From contig JAEZUC010000032.1 of assembly GCA_023443515.1 (NCBI GenBank), positions 1-8,862 of the forward strand: a stretch of 8,862 bases of DNA, in the 5' to 3' direction. The stretch is from Bacillota bacterium (GTDB lineage Bacteria; Bacillota; Clostridia; Acetivibrionales; DSM-1351). Below the pieces are notes generated by a model. The model did no database searches and was not told the origin of the DNA. It saw only the letters and a program-made list of their open reading frames with translations. A program made the translations under genes and the position numbers. Below are positions 1 through 6,733 of the stretch, piece by piece (position 1 is the first letter of the stretch; every line of letters starts with the position of its first letter).

Positions 1-78
1 CAATAATACTATAGAGAACTTCATTAAAACAATTAAGTTATTATAATAAATATTGATTAAAATATAAGGATAAAACAC

Positions 79-94
79 TCATAGAATTCTATGA
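79..94. repeat. Perfect 16-bp palindrome, possible operator
   Basis: TCATAGAATTCTATGA is its own reverse complement over all 16 bases. Its right arm overlaps ATGAAGTT (91-98), which can also pair with AACTTCAT at 17-24. It could be an operator of a gene outside the window or a chance AT-rich dyad; the function is unknown. Confidence 0.4.
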
Positions 95-391
95 AGTTAA
101 GTTAAGTCGGAAATGTTGGTGACACCCCATAAATAATTCAGTGGGTTCTTCAAATAACACTGAGATTTTATAATACTAAAAAATACTGATTATCTGTTTA
201 ATAGAAATCCAGAAAAAACCCAACAGTTCAGGCAGCAAATAAACAGTTCAAGAAATATTTCATAACAATCTTTGGGCAAGAATATTTATAGTTGGCACAT
301 ATCCAACATTCAAGGCCTGTTCAATTACTAAATAGTGGTGAAGTAAATACTGTATAAAATACATCAACTGTTTAATTCACTATAAAACAAT

Positions 392-420
392 TTGCAATGG
401 TATTTTTTTATAAATAGATA
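392..420 (+). promoter_or_regulatory. Candidate sigma-A promoter for the polymerase / 77-aa locus
   Basis: TTGCAA (392-397) and TAGATA (415-420) are separated by 17 bp, about 20 bp upstream of a ribosome binding site at 441-448. The -35 is close to TTGACA and the -10 is moderate. No Gram-positive LexA box (GAAC-N4-GTTC type) is visible beside it, so SOS control is not shown by the sequence. Confidence 0.4.
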
Positions 421-440
421 TTAAAAAGAGCTAATCCAAA

Positions 441-450
441 AAAGGTGGTG
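441..450 (+). promoter_or_regulatory. Orphan Shine-Dalgarno of the eroded polymerase gene
   Basis: AAAGGTGG (441-448) is a good Shine-Dalgarno, but no ATG follows at normal distance. The next in-frame ATG is 24 nt further on at 473, and a TAA (467-469) in the same frame lies between them. This is what remains if the original start codon and the first codons of the polymerase were lost; the site is evidence for a decayed 5' end. Confidence 0.5.
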
Positions 451-472
451 TACAACAAAATTTGCATAAAAT

Positions 473-1618
473 ATGTACACTTCAATAGAACACCATATAA
501 TCGTCCTGGCTAAAAATTATATTGCAAAAAAATTTGGCATTAAAACAGGAGAGGCTATCTGGCAAGCAAAACAAAAGTGCCCAAACCTCGTTGTTGTTAA
601 TCCTAATTATGCTTTATACCTGAGGTTTTCAAAAGAAGCCAGGGAAATTTATTCCAGATATTCCAGCCTTGTTGAGAGTTTTGGCATAGACGAGTGCTGG
701 ATTGACGTTTCTGAAAGCACTAAACTCTTCGGAGATGGAGAAAAGATTGCAAATGAAGTACGTGAACTTATTAAAACAGAGCTTGGTGTTACTGCTTCTG
801 TGGGAGTCAGCTTTAATAAAATATTTGCAAAGCTAGGGTCTGATTTACAAAAGCCTGATGCTACTACTGTTATTAATCAAAATAATTTTAAGGAAAAGGT
901 TTGGAATTTAAACGTTGGCGAATTGCTTTATGTGGGCAGGTCAACCCGTAGGAAACTTAACCAGGTAGGCATAATGACTATCGGAGACCTTGCAGGAACG
1001 CCTCTCTCTTTCATTAAAAGGTATCTTGGAAAATGGGGAGAAACTCTCTGGAATTTTGCTAATGGAATGGACTATTCGGAAGTAACTGCAACAGATTACC
1101 GGGAAACTATAAAAGGCATAGGAAACAGTATGACAACCGCCAGAGATCTTGTAAACACAGAGGATGTGAAGATGACTTTTACCGTGCTGGCTGAAAGTGT
1201 TGCAGAAAGGCTTAGAAAGCATAATTTAAAGGGTTCTACTATACAGATTTCTATTCGTGATAGTGAGCTTGCCTCAATTGAGCGACAAGCAAAGCTACCG
1301 GTTCCCAGCTATATATCCGGTGAAATTTCACGTAAAGCTATGGAAATTTTCAATGCAAATTGGAGTTGGCATAAACCTATACGTTCTCTTGGTATACGTT
1401 CAACTGATTTGGGTACGGCAGACACTCATACCCAGCTTTCCTTTTTTGAGGATTATAATAAACGTCCACAATTGGAAACTCTGGAATTCAGTATTGATGC
1501 TATTCGTAAAAGGTTTGGCCATTACTCTGTTCAAAGGGCAATTTTGCTTAAAGATAGTGCTCTTAATGCAAACCCTATTGAAGACAATATTATTCATCCT
1601 GTTTCATTTTTTAGGTAA
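473..1618 (+). pseudogene. dinB: 5'-truncated Y-family translesion DNA polymerase (DinB/UmuC type), probable pseudogene
   Basis: The 381-residue frame aligns by eye with Y-family polymerases from palm to C-terminus. IVLAKNYIAKK-FGIKTGEAIWQ lies near residues 10-31; the palm motif SFGIDECWID has catalytic Asp73 and Glu74. A thumb helix-hairpin-helix region spans about 150-200 and a little-finger domain about 212-315, followed by a clamp-binding-like QLSFF (321-325). The N-terminal beta-strand with the first metal-binding Asp (hxDxNxFYASVE, normally near residues 5-15) is missing. The frame begins NMYTSIE, which resembles the end of that motif, then jumps straight to HHIIVLAKN, where family members have some 20-25 more residues. 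An in-frame TAA lies just upstream and no ribosome binding site is properly spaced. A normal member would therefore be about 40 residues longer. The catalytic metal site is incomplete, so polymerase activity is unlikely; DNA or clamp binding could persist. Family assignment is firm, pseudogene status fairly likely. Confidence 0.8.
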
Positions 1619-1627
1619 GGTGATTTT

Positions 1628-1861
1628 ATGAAAAAGGTTTTTGTACAATTAAATGCAACATTCTCTACCAGCGGTGAGCTGATACCTGTGTCCTTTGTTT
1701 GGGAAGATGGATCAAAATATATAATAGACAAGGTATATGACCATAAAAAAGCAGCAAGTTTAAAAGTAGGAGGCCAAGGTATCCGCTACCGTTGCAAGGT
1801 TATGGGAAAAGAAATATTTATTTTTTTTGAAGACGGACGTTGGTTTATAGAGGGCAAGTAG
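1628..1861 (+). CDS. 77-aa conserved small protein of the translesion polymerase/SRAP cassette, function unknown
   Basis: It begins ATG at 1628 behind AAGGTGAT (1617-1624), which overlaps the polymerase stop codon (1616-1618), so the two genes are probably translationally coupled. The protein is small and beta-rich, with alternating hydrophobic residues, a core FVWEDGSKYIIDKVYD (23-38), a basic middle (GIRYRCKV, 51-58) and an aromatic C-terminal strand pair (IFIFFEDGRWFI, 63-74). There is no signal peptide or membrane segment. The pattern (F-x-W-x-x-G-x-x-Y-x-I near the start, R-x-R in the middle, E-D-x-x-W near the end) recalls small DUF6504-like proteins and domains that I recall lying beside ImuB/DinB-type polymerases; I could not verify that link. 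A decayed second copy lies at about 4394-4480. A role as polymerase accessory or nucleic-acid binder is inference from position only. Confidence 0.8.
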   Translation: MKKVFVQLNATFSTSGELIPVSFVWEDGSKYIIDKVYDHKKAASLKVGGQGIRYRCKVMGKEIFIFFEDGRWFIEGK

Positions 1862-1864
1862 CTC

Positions 1865-4294
1865 TTATATCCCTGTCAGCCATGGAAAACAACTAATTCC
1901 ATCATTGACCCTATCGCCCTCGCCAATCCATTCACCTTTTGTATTGTCATAGACCGAAGGCCCGGAGCTCGAATTCCAGTAGTTATTTTGGGCATTAATT
2001 GTCATTATTGATGCTTTAATATTGTACATTCCACTGGGATTCTCTGCAAAAGTGTTGCCAGATAGCACGGGGTGAATATTTGTATTGAACAATATACTGT
2101 ACTCATATGAATTACTTACTTTTGAATTTGTCAGGTTAAGCTTTCCTTCAACATTAATTGCACAATGTGGACTATAACGGGAGTAGTCCGAACCTGCATA
2201 CCTTATCTTTATATTCTCACCATTGAATTCTCCTGTGTCAGCTACGGTTATACCAGACCAGTAATCATAGTATCCCGTTACCCCGCTTCCTCCAAATGAC
2301 GCATCTTTATGGCTTGTAAATACAATAGGACTGCCTTCTAATCCCATGGCATTTAATTTTCCGCATACGTATATACTACTTGATTTTGAACTGCTTTTTA
2401 TTATTGTTCCCGGCTGTATCGTCAATGTTCTACCGTTTGGTACCATTACAAAATCAGCTAAACAGTACACACCATTACTTAGTGTTATATCCACCGTTGT
2501 GCTCCCGCCAATACCTACTCCATTACAGGATACTCCCTTTGTGGTATTTCCTTCATAGGTGTTGTCGGCTATCCCGGTGAATATTGATGAACTTAATCCT
2601 CCCAGATAAACCAATATTCCGCTATCCATATTATTTAAAAGATTGTTATTTCGTACACTCAGAGTTCCTATCCCAAATATATCTATATAGATGCCTGATC
2701 CTCCATTATTTGCAATCAGATTTCTTTCTATCAAGGAATTTCCTGTCCCGGCTTGCGATAAATAAACTCCACATCCATTATTGCCGGATATTGTATTATT
2801 CTCAATATCCATGGTATTAGTTGCATCTGCACTTAAGTTGTTAATATATATCCCAATTCCTTGATTACTAATTATATTATTGTTTTTTACCTCTGCATCA
2901 AAGTTTGTATTCAGGTATATACCACAGTTTTTAGAGCTACTCACTTCTGAATTTGTCAGGTTGAGCTTTCCTTGAACATTAATTGCACAATTTGAATAAT
3001 TGGAATCCACTCCTGCATACCTTATCTTTACATTATCGCCAGCGAATTCTCCCGTAGCGGATACAGTTATTCCAAGCCAGTAATCATATGATCCTGTTAC
3101 TCCGCTTCCTCCATATGTTGCATCTTTATAGCTTGTAAATACAATTGAACTGCCTTCCGTTCCCATGGCATTGAGTTTGCCGTATACGTAGATACTACTT
3201 CCTTTTGAACTACTTTTTATAATTGTTCCCGGCTGTACCGTCAATGTTTTATCGTTTGGTACCAGTACAAAATCAGCTAAATAGTACACACCATTACTTA
3301 GTGTTATATCCACAGGTGTGTTTCCGCCAATACCTACTCCGTTACATGGTTCTCCTTTTATGGTATTCCCTTCATAGGTGTTGTCGGCTATCCCGGTGAA
3401 TATTGATGAACTTAAACCTCCCAGACTAACATATATTCCGCTTTCTGTATTATTTAGAAGATTGTTATTTCGTACACTCAAATTTCCTGTCCCAAATATA
3501 TCTATATATATACCTGATCCTCCATTATTTGCTATCATATTTCCTTCTAGCAAAGCATTTCCTGTCCCGGCCTGAGATACATAAACTCCACATCCACTAT
3601 TGCCGGATATGGTATTATTCTCAATGACCATGGTATTATTGGCATCTGCACTTATGTTGTTAATATATATCCCAAATCTTTGATTACTAATTATATTATT
3701 GTTCTTTATTGATACATCAACGGTTGTATTCATGTATATACCATTGTTTTTAGAGTTACTCACTTCTGAATTTGTCAGGTTAAGCTTTCCTTGAACATTA
3801 ATTGCACTATTTGAATAATTGGAATCTGCTCCAGCATACCTTATCTGAACATTATCGCCAGCGAATTCTCCCGTAGCAGATACAGTTATTCCAAGCCAGT
3901 AATCATATGATCCTGTTACTCCGCTTCCTCCATACGTCAAATCATTAATGCCGGTAAATACAACTTTATCCGATTCAGTTCCCGAAACTGACAGTGTACC
4001 ATTTACAATAATTTCTGTTCCCTGGGTAAACTTCACAATTACTCCCTGGTCAATCTGAAGTTTTACACCTTGTTGAACAATTATAGTTCCATCGACAACA
4101 TAGGTATAGTTGTTAGTCCATGTTGTATTTTCAGAAATATATCCACTGACATGAATAGTCTCTGCTTCGGCTGTGGCAACCGTGGAGTTATATGTTTTCG
4201 CATATACAATATTTTTTTCACTTTTTATGGGAATTAACCCTGTTGCCATTAGAACTATTGGTATTAATAAAAATAGTTTATTCAATCTTTTCAT
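1865..4294 (-). CDS. Secreted right-handed parallel beta-helix repeat protein with 273-residue tandem modules
   Basis: 809 residues from the ATG at 4294, chosen over an upstream in-frame start at 4345 because GGGGG (4306-4302) sits 7 nt before it and the protein then opens with a signal peptide: KR, a hydrophobic core at about 7-22, and likely cleavage after VYA (residue 32). The rest is Asn- and Gly-rich, with NNN, SGIY and GNTI type strands typical of PbH1/NosD-like asparagine-ladder beta-helices. Three modules are visible. Each has a TLTVQPGTIIK-like entry segment and a GGSGVTGxYDYWxGITV block; the first two have a full helical stretch and the third is shortened. The C-terminus (NNYWNSSSGPS, then CFPWLTGI) is the usual closing motif of such proteins. 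No dockerin, SLH domain, sortase motif or lyase catalytic signature was seen. It may be an adhesin, surface fibre or inactive lyase relative. It converges on the 77-aa gene with only 3 nt between stop codons and no terminator. Confidence 0.85.
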   Translation of the reverse strand: MKRLNKLFLLIPIVLMATGLIPIKSEKNIVYAKTYNSTVATAEAETIHVSGYISENTTWTNNYTYVVDGTIIVQQGVKLQIDQGVIVKFTQGTEIIVNGTLSVSGTESDKVVFTGINDLTYGGSGVTGSYDYWLGITVSATGEFAGDNVQIRYAGADSNYSNSAINVQGKLNLTNSEVSNSKNNGIYMNTTVDVSIKNNNIISNQRFGIYINNISADANNTMVIENNTISGNSGCGVYVSQAGTGNALLEGNMIANNGGSGIYIDIFGTGNLSVRNNNLLNNTESGIYVSLGGLSSSIFTGIADNTYEGNTIKGEPCNGVGIGGNTPVDITLSNGVYYLADFVLVPNDKTLTVQPGTIIKSSSKGSSIYVYGKLNAMGTEGSSIVFTSYKDATYGGSGVTGSYDYWLGITVSATGEFAGDNVKIRYAGVDSNYSNCAINVQGKLNLTNSEVSSSKNCGIYLNTNFDAEVKNNNIISNQGIGIYINNLSADATNTMDIENNTISGNNGCGVYLSQAGTGNSLIERNLIANNGGSGIYIDIFGIGTLSVRNNNLLNNMDSGILVYLGGLSSSIFTGIADNTYEGNTTKGVSCNGVGIGGSTTVDITLSNGVYCLADFVMVPNGRTLTIQPGTIIKSSSKSSSIYVCGKLNAMGLEGSPIVFTSHKDASFGGSGVTGYYDYWSGITVADTGEFNGENIKIRYAGSDYSRYSPHCAINVEGKLNLTNSKVSNSYEYSILFNTNIHPVLSGNTFAENPSGMYNIKASIMTINAQNNYWNSSSGPSVYDNTKGEWIGEGDRVNDGISCFPWLTGI
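2040..2296 (-). repeat. Partial third copy of the 819-nt repeat (residues 667 to about 750)
   Basis: It begins FGGSGVTGYYDYW at 2296, exactly 819 nt after the second copy, and follows it through GKLNLTNSKVSNS. Similarity then fades and the sequence passes into the C-terminal closing motif. The Asn-ladder part of the module is absent. The left edge is approximate. Confidence 0.75.
2297..3115 (-). repeat. 819-nt tandem repeat, second copy (residues 394-666)
   Basis: Same length and register as the first copy. Long identical stretches, for example the SSIFTGIADNTYEGNT block, show a fairly recent duplication followed by point changes. Confidence 0.9.
3116..3934 (-). repeat. 819-nt tandem repeat, first copy (residues 121-393 of the beta-helix protein)
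   Basis: It begins at the YGGSGVTG codon at 3934 and ends just before the next YGGSGVTG at 3115. The period is 819 nt, or 273 codons, with no insertion or deletion against the next copy. Differences are scattered substitutions. Confidence 0.9.
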
Positions 4295-4334
4295 TTTTTT
4301 ACCCCCATTTATTTTTATAGGTAATATTTTTACA

Positions 4335-4364
4335 TTATTATGCAATATTCCTTCTTTTTCCCAA
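4335..4364 (-). promoter_or_regulatory. Candidate promoter of the beta-helix gene
   Basis: On the minus strand TTGGGA (4364-4359) and TAATAA (4340-4335) are 18 bp apart and about 40 bp upstream of the start at 4294. It is a reasonable match; no operator was recognised next to it. Confidence 0.4.
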
Positions 4365-4379
4365 GTAAATTTATTCGTC

Positions 4380-4409
4380 TTTACTAACCGTACAGCATTT
4401 TCTTATAAT
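4380..4409 (+). promoter_or_regulatory. Candidate promoter of the SRAP gene, inside the decayed copy
   Basis: A consensus -10 TATAAT (4404-4409) has TTTACT (4380-4385) 18 bp upstream, or TTACTA with a 17-bp spacer. The start codon is about 90 bp downstream. The -10 falls where the intact 77-aa gene reads CTACCAGCGG, so it arose as the copy decayed or was brought in with the neighbouring sequence. Confidence 0.45.
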
Positions 4410-4480
4410 ATGAGCCGATACCTGTTTTTGTTTGGGAAGATGGAGTAAAATATATAGTAGACAAGGTAGGCGACCAAGTA
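4394..4480 (+). pseudogene. Decayed fragment of a second copy of the 77-aa gene
   Basis: Nucleotides 4412-4479 match 1676-1746 of the 77-aa gene almost throughout, with one 3-nt gap. Translated they read EPIPVFVWEDGVKYIVDKV against ELIPVSFVWEDGSKYIIDKV. Upstream, 4396-4411 still resembles the preceding part of the gene but is out of register by one base. No start codon remains, a TAA stands at 4406-4408 in the downstream frame, and the second half of the gene is missing. The frame runs on without a stop into the SRAP gene. The copies differ at many positions, so the fragment is an old paralogue and not a recent duplicate. Confidence 0.8.
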
Positions 4481-4498
4481 TATTTGAGGAGCAATATT

Positions 4499-5119
4499 AT
4501 GTGTGGAAGATACGCTATTTTTACAGAGGAAGAGAATCAAGAACTTAGAAATATAGTTAATGATATTAATGAAAAGCTTAAAGGAAAAGCTACAACAATG
4601 AAAACAGGTGAGATTTTTCCCACTGATACCGTTCCTGTTATAACTGCTGTTTCTTCTGATGGAAAAAAATCAACTGATTTGTTCAGGTGGGGCTTCCCCA
4701 ATTTTAAACAGTCCAGCGGGGTTATTATAAATGCCAGAAGTGAAACTGTTCATGAGAAACCAACCTTTAGAAAGCTTCTTCAAGCAGGAAGATGTATCAT
4801 CCCTGCAAGCGGTTTTTATGAATGGAGAAAAGTTGACGGTAAAAAAGAAAAGTTTTTTATTCGCTCAGCAACAGGTAATGTAATATATATGGCCGGACTG
4901 TACAATAGGTTCATTGACAACATGGGAGCTGTAAATAACAGATTTGTTATTCTGACCACAGATGCAAACGAGCAGATGTCATATATACACAGCAGGATGC
5001 CTGTAATTTTAAGACCGGAGGATTCTTTTATCTGGCTCGATTGCAAGAGTAATTATTTAAAGGTTGCAGAACTTTTTAAACCTTATGCCGGAAGTATTTT
5101 GTTAAATAAAATGGGGTGA
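4499..5119 (+). CDS. yedK: SRAP-family abasic-site DNA-protein crosslinking protein (YedK/HMCES-like)
   Basis: 206 residues. The start at 4499 is chosen because GAGGAG (4486-4491) lies 7 nt upstream and because Cys must be residue 2; an in-frame TTG at 4484 overlaps that ribosome binding site. Met removal exposes Cys2, which in this family forms a thiazolidine crosslink with abasic sites in single-stranded DNA. The whole active site is present: MCGRY at the N-terminus, Asn78 in INARSETV, Glu108 in SGFYEWRK, and His164 in YIHSRMPVIL. The RWGF motif (63-66) is also there. Length is normal and the gene looks intact. It probably shields abasic sites during replication. It would have been the last gene of the polymerase / 77-aa cassette, from which the beta-helix gene now separates it. 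The family is certain; activity is inferred from conserved residues. Confidence 0.95.
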   Translation: MCGRYAIFTEEENQELRNIVNDINEKLKGKATTMKTGEIFPTDTVPVITAVSSDGKKSTDLFRWGFPNFKQSSGVIINARSETVHEKPTFRKLLQAGRCIIPASGFYEWRKVDGKKEKFFIRSATGNVIYMAGLYNRFIDNMGAVNNRFVILTTDANEQMSYIHSRMPVILRPEDSFIWLDCKSNYLKVAELFKPYAGSILLNKMG

Positions 5120-5175
5120 TTATTCCAATAAATAGTGAATGATTATAAGGATAATTTTCTTTAAGTATAATGAAA

Positions 5176-5221
5176 AATCCAGTTTTCTATGACTTTTAAT
5201 TTGATTGTAGAAAACTGGATT
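5176..5221 (-). terminator. Rho-independent terminator after the toroid-protein gene
   Basis: A perfect 14-bp stem, AATCCAGTTTTCTA (5176-5189) with TAGAAAACTGGATT (5208-5221), encloses an 18-nt loop. Read on the minus strand the stem ends in a T-run (TTTTT), 14 nt past the stop codon at 5235. In the + direction it lacks a good T-run but could still slow transcription leaving SRAP. Confidence 0.8.
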
Positions 5222-5234
5222 CATAGAAAAAATT

Positions 5235-6188
5235 TTATATACTCAATTCATCCAACCTGCAAAAGTTTTTTAAAAAAATAATTTTATCAATAGCAACTCT
5301 GGCTTTCCACCAATTTTCACTTATAGCGAATTCCTTTGCAAACCTCTCGTTGTTTTCAAACCAACTCCATGTAATATCCCAAACACTATCCCGAGGCCTT
5401 GTATCAATTAAGTAATCAAGCTCTTTTGTTATAATATCCTGATTATCCTTATAAAAGATACTTTCAGGAGAATTTATATAATCAGAAGGTCTTCTAGTAT
5501 AATAAAGCCATTTAGACGTATCTCTTTCAATAGAATTATATACAAGTTTTTTTACTTTTTCTGTAAGTGATTTATGGTCAAATTGTAATGCCAGCCCTGT
5601 TTTTTCCAAAGTGTCAAGCAATACGCAATAACCGCCTATTCCCATTTCTCCATGCTCGTCCGCTGTACTGAGCTTACCGATTATACCGTCGGAAATTATT
5701 AAAGCCTTTTTGAATATTTCAGAGTCTTTATCAGCATTCAAAAATATGAAACTTACAATTTCTGCGGTTAGTCCTATTCCTTCAAAAGCATTGGCTTCCA
5801 TATTGTATGTCCACCAGGGTGCATGAGCATAGTCATCATTAGACGGAATATTGAAATACCATCCGTTTTCAGAACAATAAGCATTACTTTCAAAAAACTT
5901 AAATATTCCTCGTATTATCGGATGATTCTTATCATTAAAACCAATTTCTTTTAAAATATTGATTGCCTTTAATGTTGTATATGGCGATGAATTTGGGTTC
6001 CAACTATCTGCTTCAAGGGCATGGCCAAACCCACCGTCGTCATTCTGATAAAATTCTAAAGCAGAAAGCACTGCCTCCTTACTGCCGTTTTCAAAGTAAT
6101 ACTGCCAAATTGCTAATTCTAACGATCTTGCATTACGGTACATCCATGATTTAATCTCTTTGTAGTCTTTTAATGTAAGTTTTTTCAC
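5235..6188 (-). CDS. Putative alpha/alpha-toroid protein (prenyltransferase / terpene-cyclase-like fold), function unknown
   Basis: 317 residues from the GTG at 6188. That start is preferred to the ATG at 6203 because AGAGGTGAT (6200-6192) lies between them as a strong ribosome binding site 5 nt before the GTG. There is no signal peptide or membrane helix, so the protein is probably cytoplasmic. The sequence is helical and rich in Trp and aromatics. QNDDGGFGHALEAD (48-61) resembles the QxxxGGF repeats of squalene cyclase and prenyltransferase toroids, and NDDYAHAPWW (117-126) is another polar-aromatic block. I see no DxDD proton-donor motif and no clear set of zinc ligands, so cyclase or transferase activity cannot be claimed. 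It follows the VOC gene by 33 nt in the same direction and is closed by the terminator at 5176-5221. The fold is a moderate inference; the substrate is unknown. Confidence 0.7.
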   Translation of the reverse strand: MKKLTLKDYKEIKSWMYRNARSLELAIWQYYFENGSKEAVLSALEFYQNDDGGFGHALEADSWNPNSSPYTTLKAINILKEIGFNDKNHPIIRGIFKFFESNAYCSENGWYFNIPSNDDYAHAPWWTYNMEANAFEGIGLTAEIVSFIFLNADKDSEIFKKALIISDGIIGKLSTADEHGEMGIGGYCVLLDTLEKTGLALQFDHKSLTEKVKKLVYNSIERDTSKWLYYTRRPSDYINSPESIFYKDNQDIITKELDYLIDTRPRDSVWDITWSWFENNERFAKEFAISENWWKARVAIDKIIFLKNFCRLDELSI

Positions 6189-6221
6189 AATATCACCTCT
6201 CAAATTATTAAAAAACAGGTA

Positions 6222-6608
6222 TTATATGAATAGGCACCACCATACGCCGTACTTATCTATCAGTTCCACGCCGCATGGGCTAAAAACTAGTTCACCAAAA
6301 GGAGTAATAATTTCGCTACCGTCAAGCAGAGTTTCATATGCCTTACGTACCCTCTTTTCTTGACCTGCTCCAAATTGAATACAAAATTGCATAGTATTGC
6401 CAGTAAGCCTTTTATCTCCGCCGGCCCGGGTGGTGTCATGAGCCTCACCAACTGCAATGGCTTGTCCGCAAACGTCCAGCTCCCTGTGGATGACTGTACC
6501 ATTTTCGTCTACATCCTGAAAACCTATATTTGCGTCAAATGCCCTCTTATATAACTCGAAAGCCTCATCACTTCCCTTGACATAAATTTGAAGTATCGCT
6601 CTAAACAT
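6222..6608 (-). CDS. PhnB-like VOC (glyoxalase/bleomycin-resistance superfamily) protein
   Basis: 128 residues starting at ATG 6608, 6 nt behind AGGAGGG (6621-6615). The order of motifs is that of the PhnB-like branch of the vicinal-oxygen-chelate fold: an N-terminal strand then SDEAFELYKRAFDA (13-26), a central HRELDVCGQAIAVGE block, MQFCIQF starting the second beta-alpha-beta unit, and a closing VELIDKYGVWWCLFI, the counterpart of the usual DxFGVxW ending. The length is normal for a single-chain member that dimerises. The metal ligands cannot be assigned with certainty and may be incomplete, so I do not name a reaction. The gene looks richer in G and C than its neighbours, especially around 6418-6490, a possible sign of separate origin. 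It lies between the AraC-type regulator and the toroid gene, all codirectional. Confidence 0.85.
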   Translation of the reverse strand: MFRAILQIYVKGSDEAFELYKRAFDANIGFQDVDENGTVIHRELDVCGQAIAVGEAHDTTRAGGDKRLTGNTMQFCIQFGAGQEKRVRKAYETLLDGSEIITPFGELVFSPCGVELIDKYGVWWCLFI

Positions 6609-6733
6609 ATATAACCCTCCTCAGTGTATTTAACACTTTTTTACCTGATGCTCAACTACTTCTCAAATATAAACAAGTATCAAGTTTTTATATAATACCA
6701 TTTTCAGTTTTATTGTATTGTAAAAATCCGACA
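6609..6733 (-). other. 125-nt gap between the AraC-type regulator and VOC genes
   Basis: No stem-loop terminator is visible, so read-through from the regulator gene into the VOC gene is possible. The minus strand is AT-rich with -10-like hexamers (for example TATTAT) but no convincing paired -35, so an internal promoter, perhaps activator-dependent, remains open. Confidence 0.35.

Larger units (their letters stand above)
1..440. other. AT-rich region without a recognisable gene
   Basis: No open frame here resembles a known protein and stops are frequent in all frames. It contains a perfect 16-bp palindrome (79-94), and a short dyad TCAGTG (138-143) / CACTGA (158-163) followed by a T-rich stretch that could be a weak terminator of a gene to the left. 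AACTTCAT at 17-24 is the reverse complement of ATGAAGTT at 91-98. Toward the right end is a promoter-like sequence for the polymerase locus. A frame around 250-355 has a short run of codons broken by a stop, which I could not assign to any family. Confidence 0.6.

Noticed and set aside
245..355. Possible remnant of a coding region upstream of the polymerase locus.
   Set aside because: The frames are broken by stops and the short peptides resemble no family I recognise, so no pseudogene is called.
348..366. TACTGTATAAAATACATCA resembles an enterobacterial LexA (SOS) box upstream of the polymerase locus.
   Set aside because: Only one half-site fits, and Firmicute LexA recognises a different motif (GAAC-N4-GTTC type), which is not present. 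Likely chance in AT-rich DNA.
941..1222. Open frame on the minus strand inside the polymerase gene.
   Set aside because: It lies opposite a clear family match, has no ribosome binding site and no family resemblance. The same holds for the open frames opposite the beta-helix, SRAP, toroid, VOC and regulator genes, and the overlapping + frame at 1257-1631.
1865..2100. Looked for a dockerin, SLH or sortase signal at the C-terminus of the beta-helix protein.
   Set aside because: The end is NNYWNSSSGPS to CFPWLTGI, with no calcium-loop pair, SLH motif or LPxTG-type tail.
2040..3934. Regular repeats considered as a CRISPR array or mobile-element repeats.
   Set aside because: The unit is 819 nt, entirely coding and in frame, so it is an internal protein duplication.
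4484..4498. TTG at 4484 as the start of the SRAP gene, giving five extra residues.
   Set aside because: It overlaps the ribosome binding site, and SRAP proteins need Cys at position 2, which only the ATG at 4499 gives.
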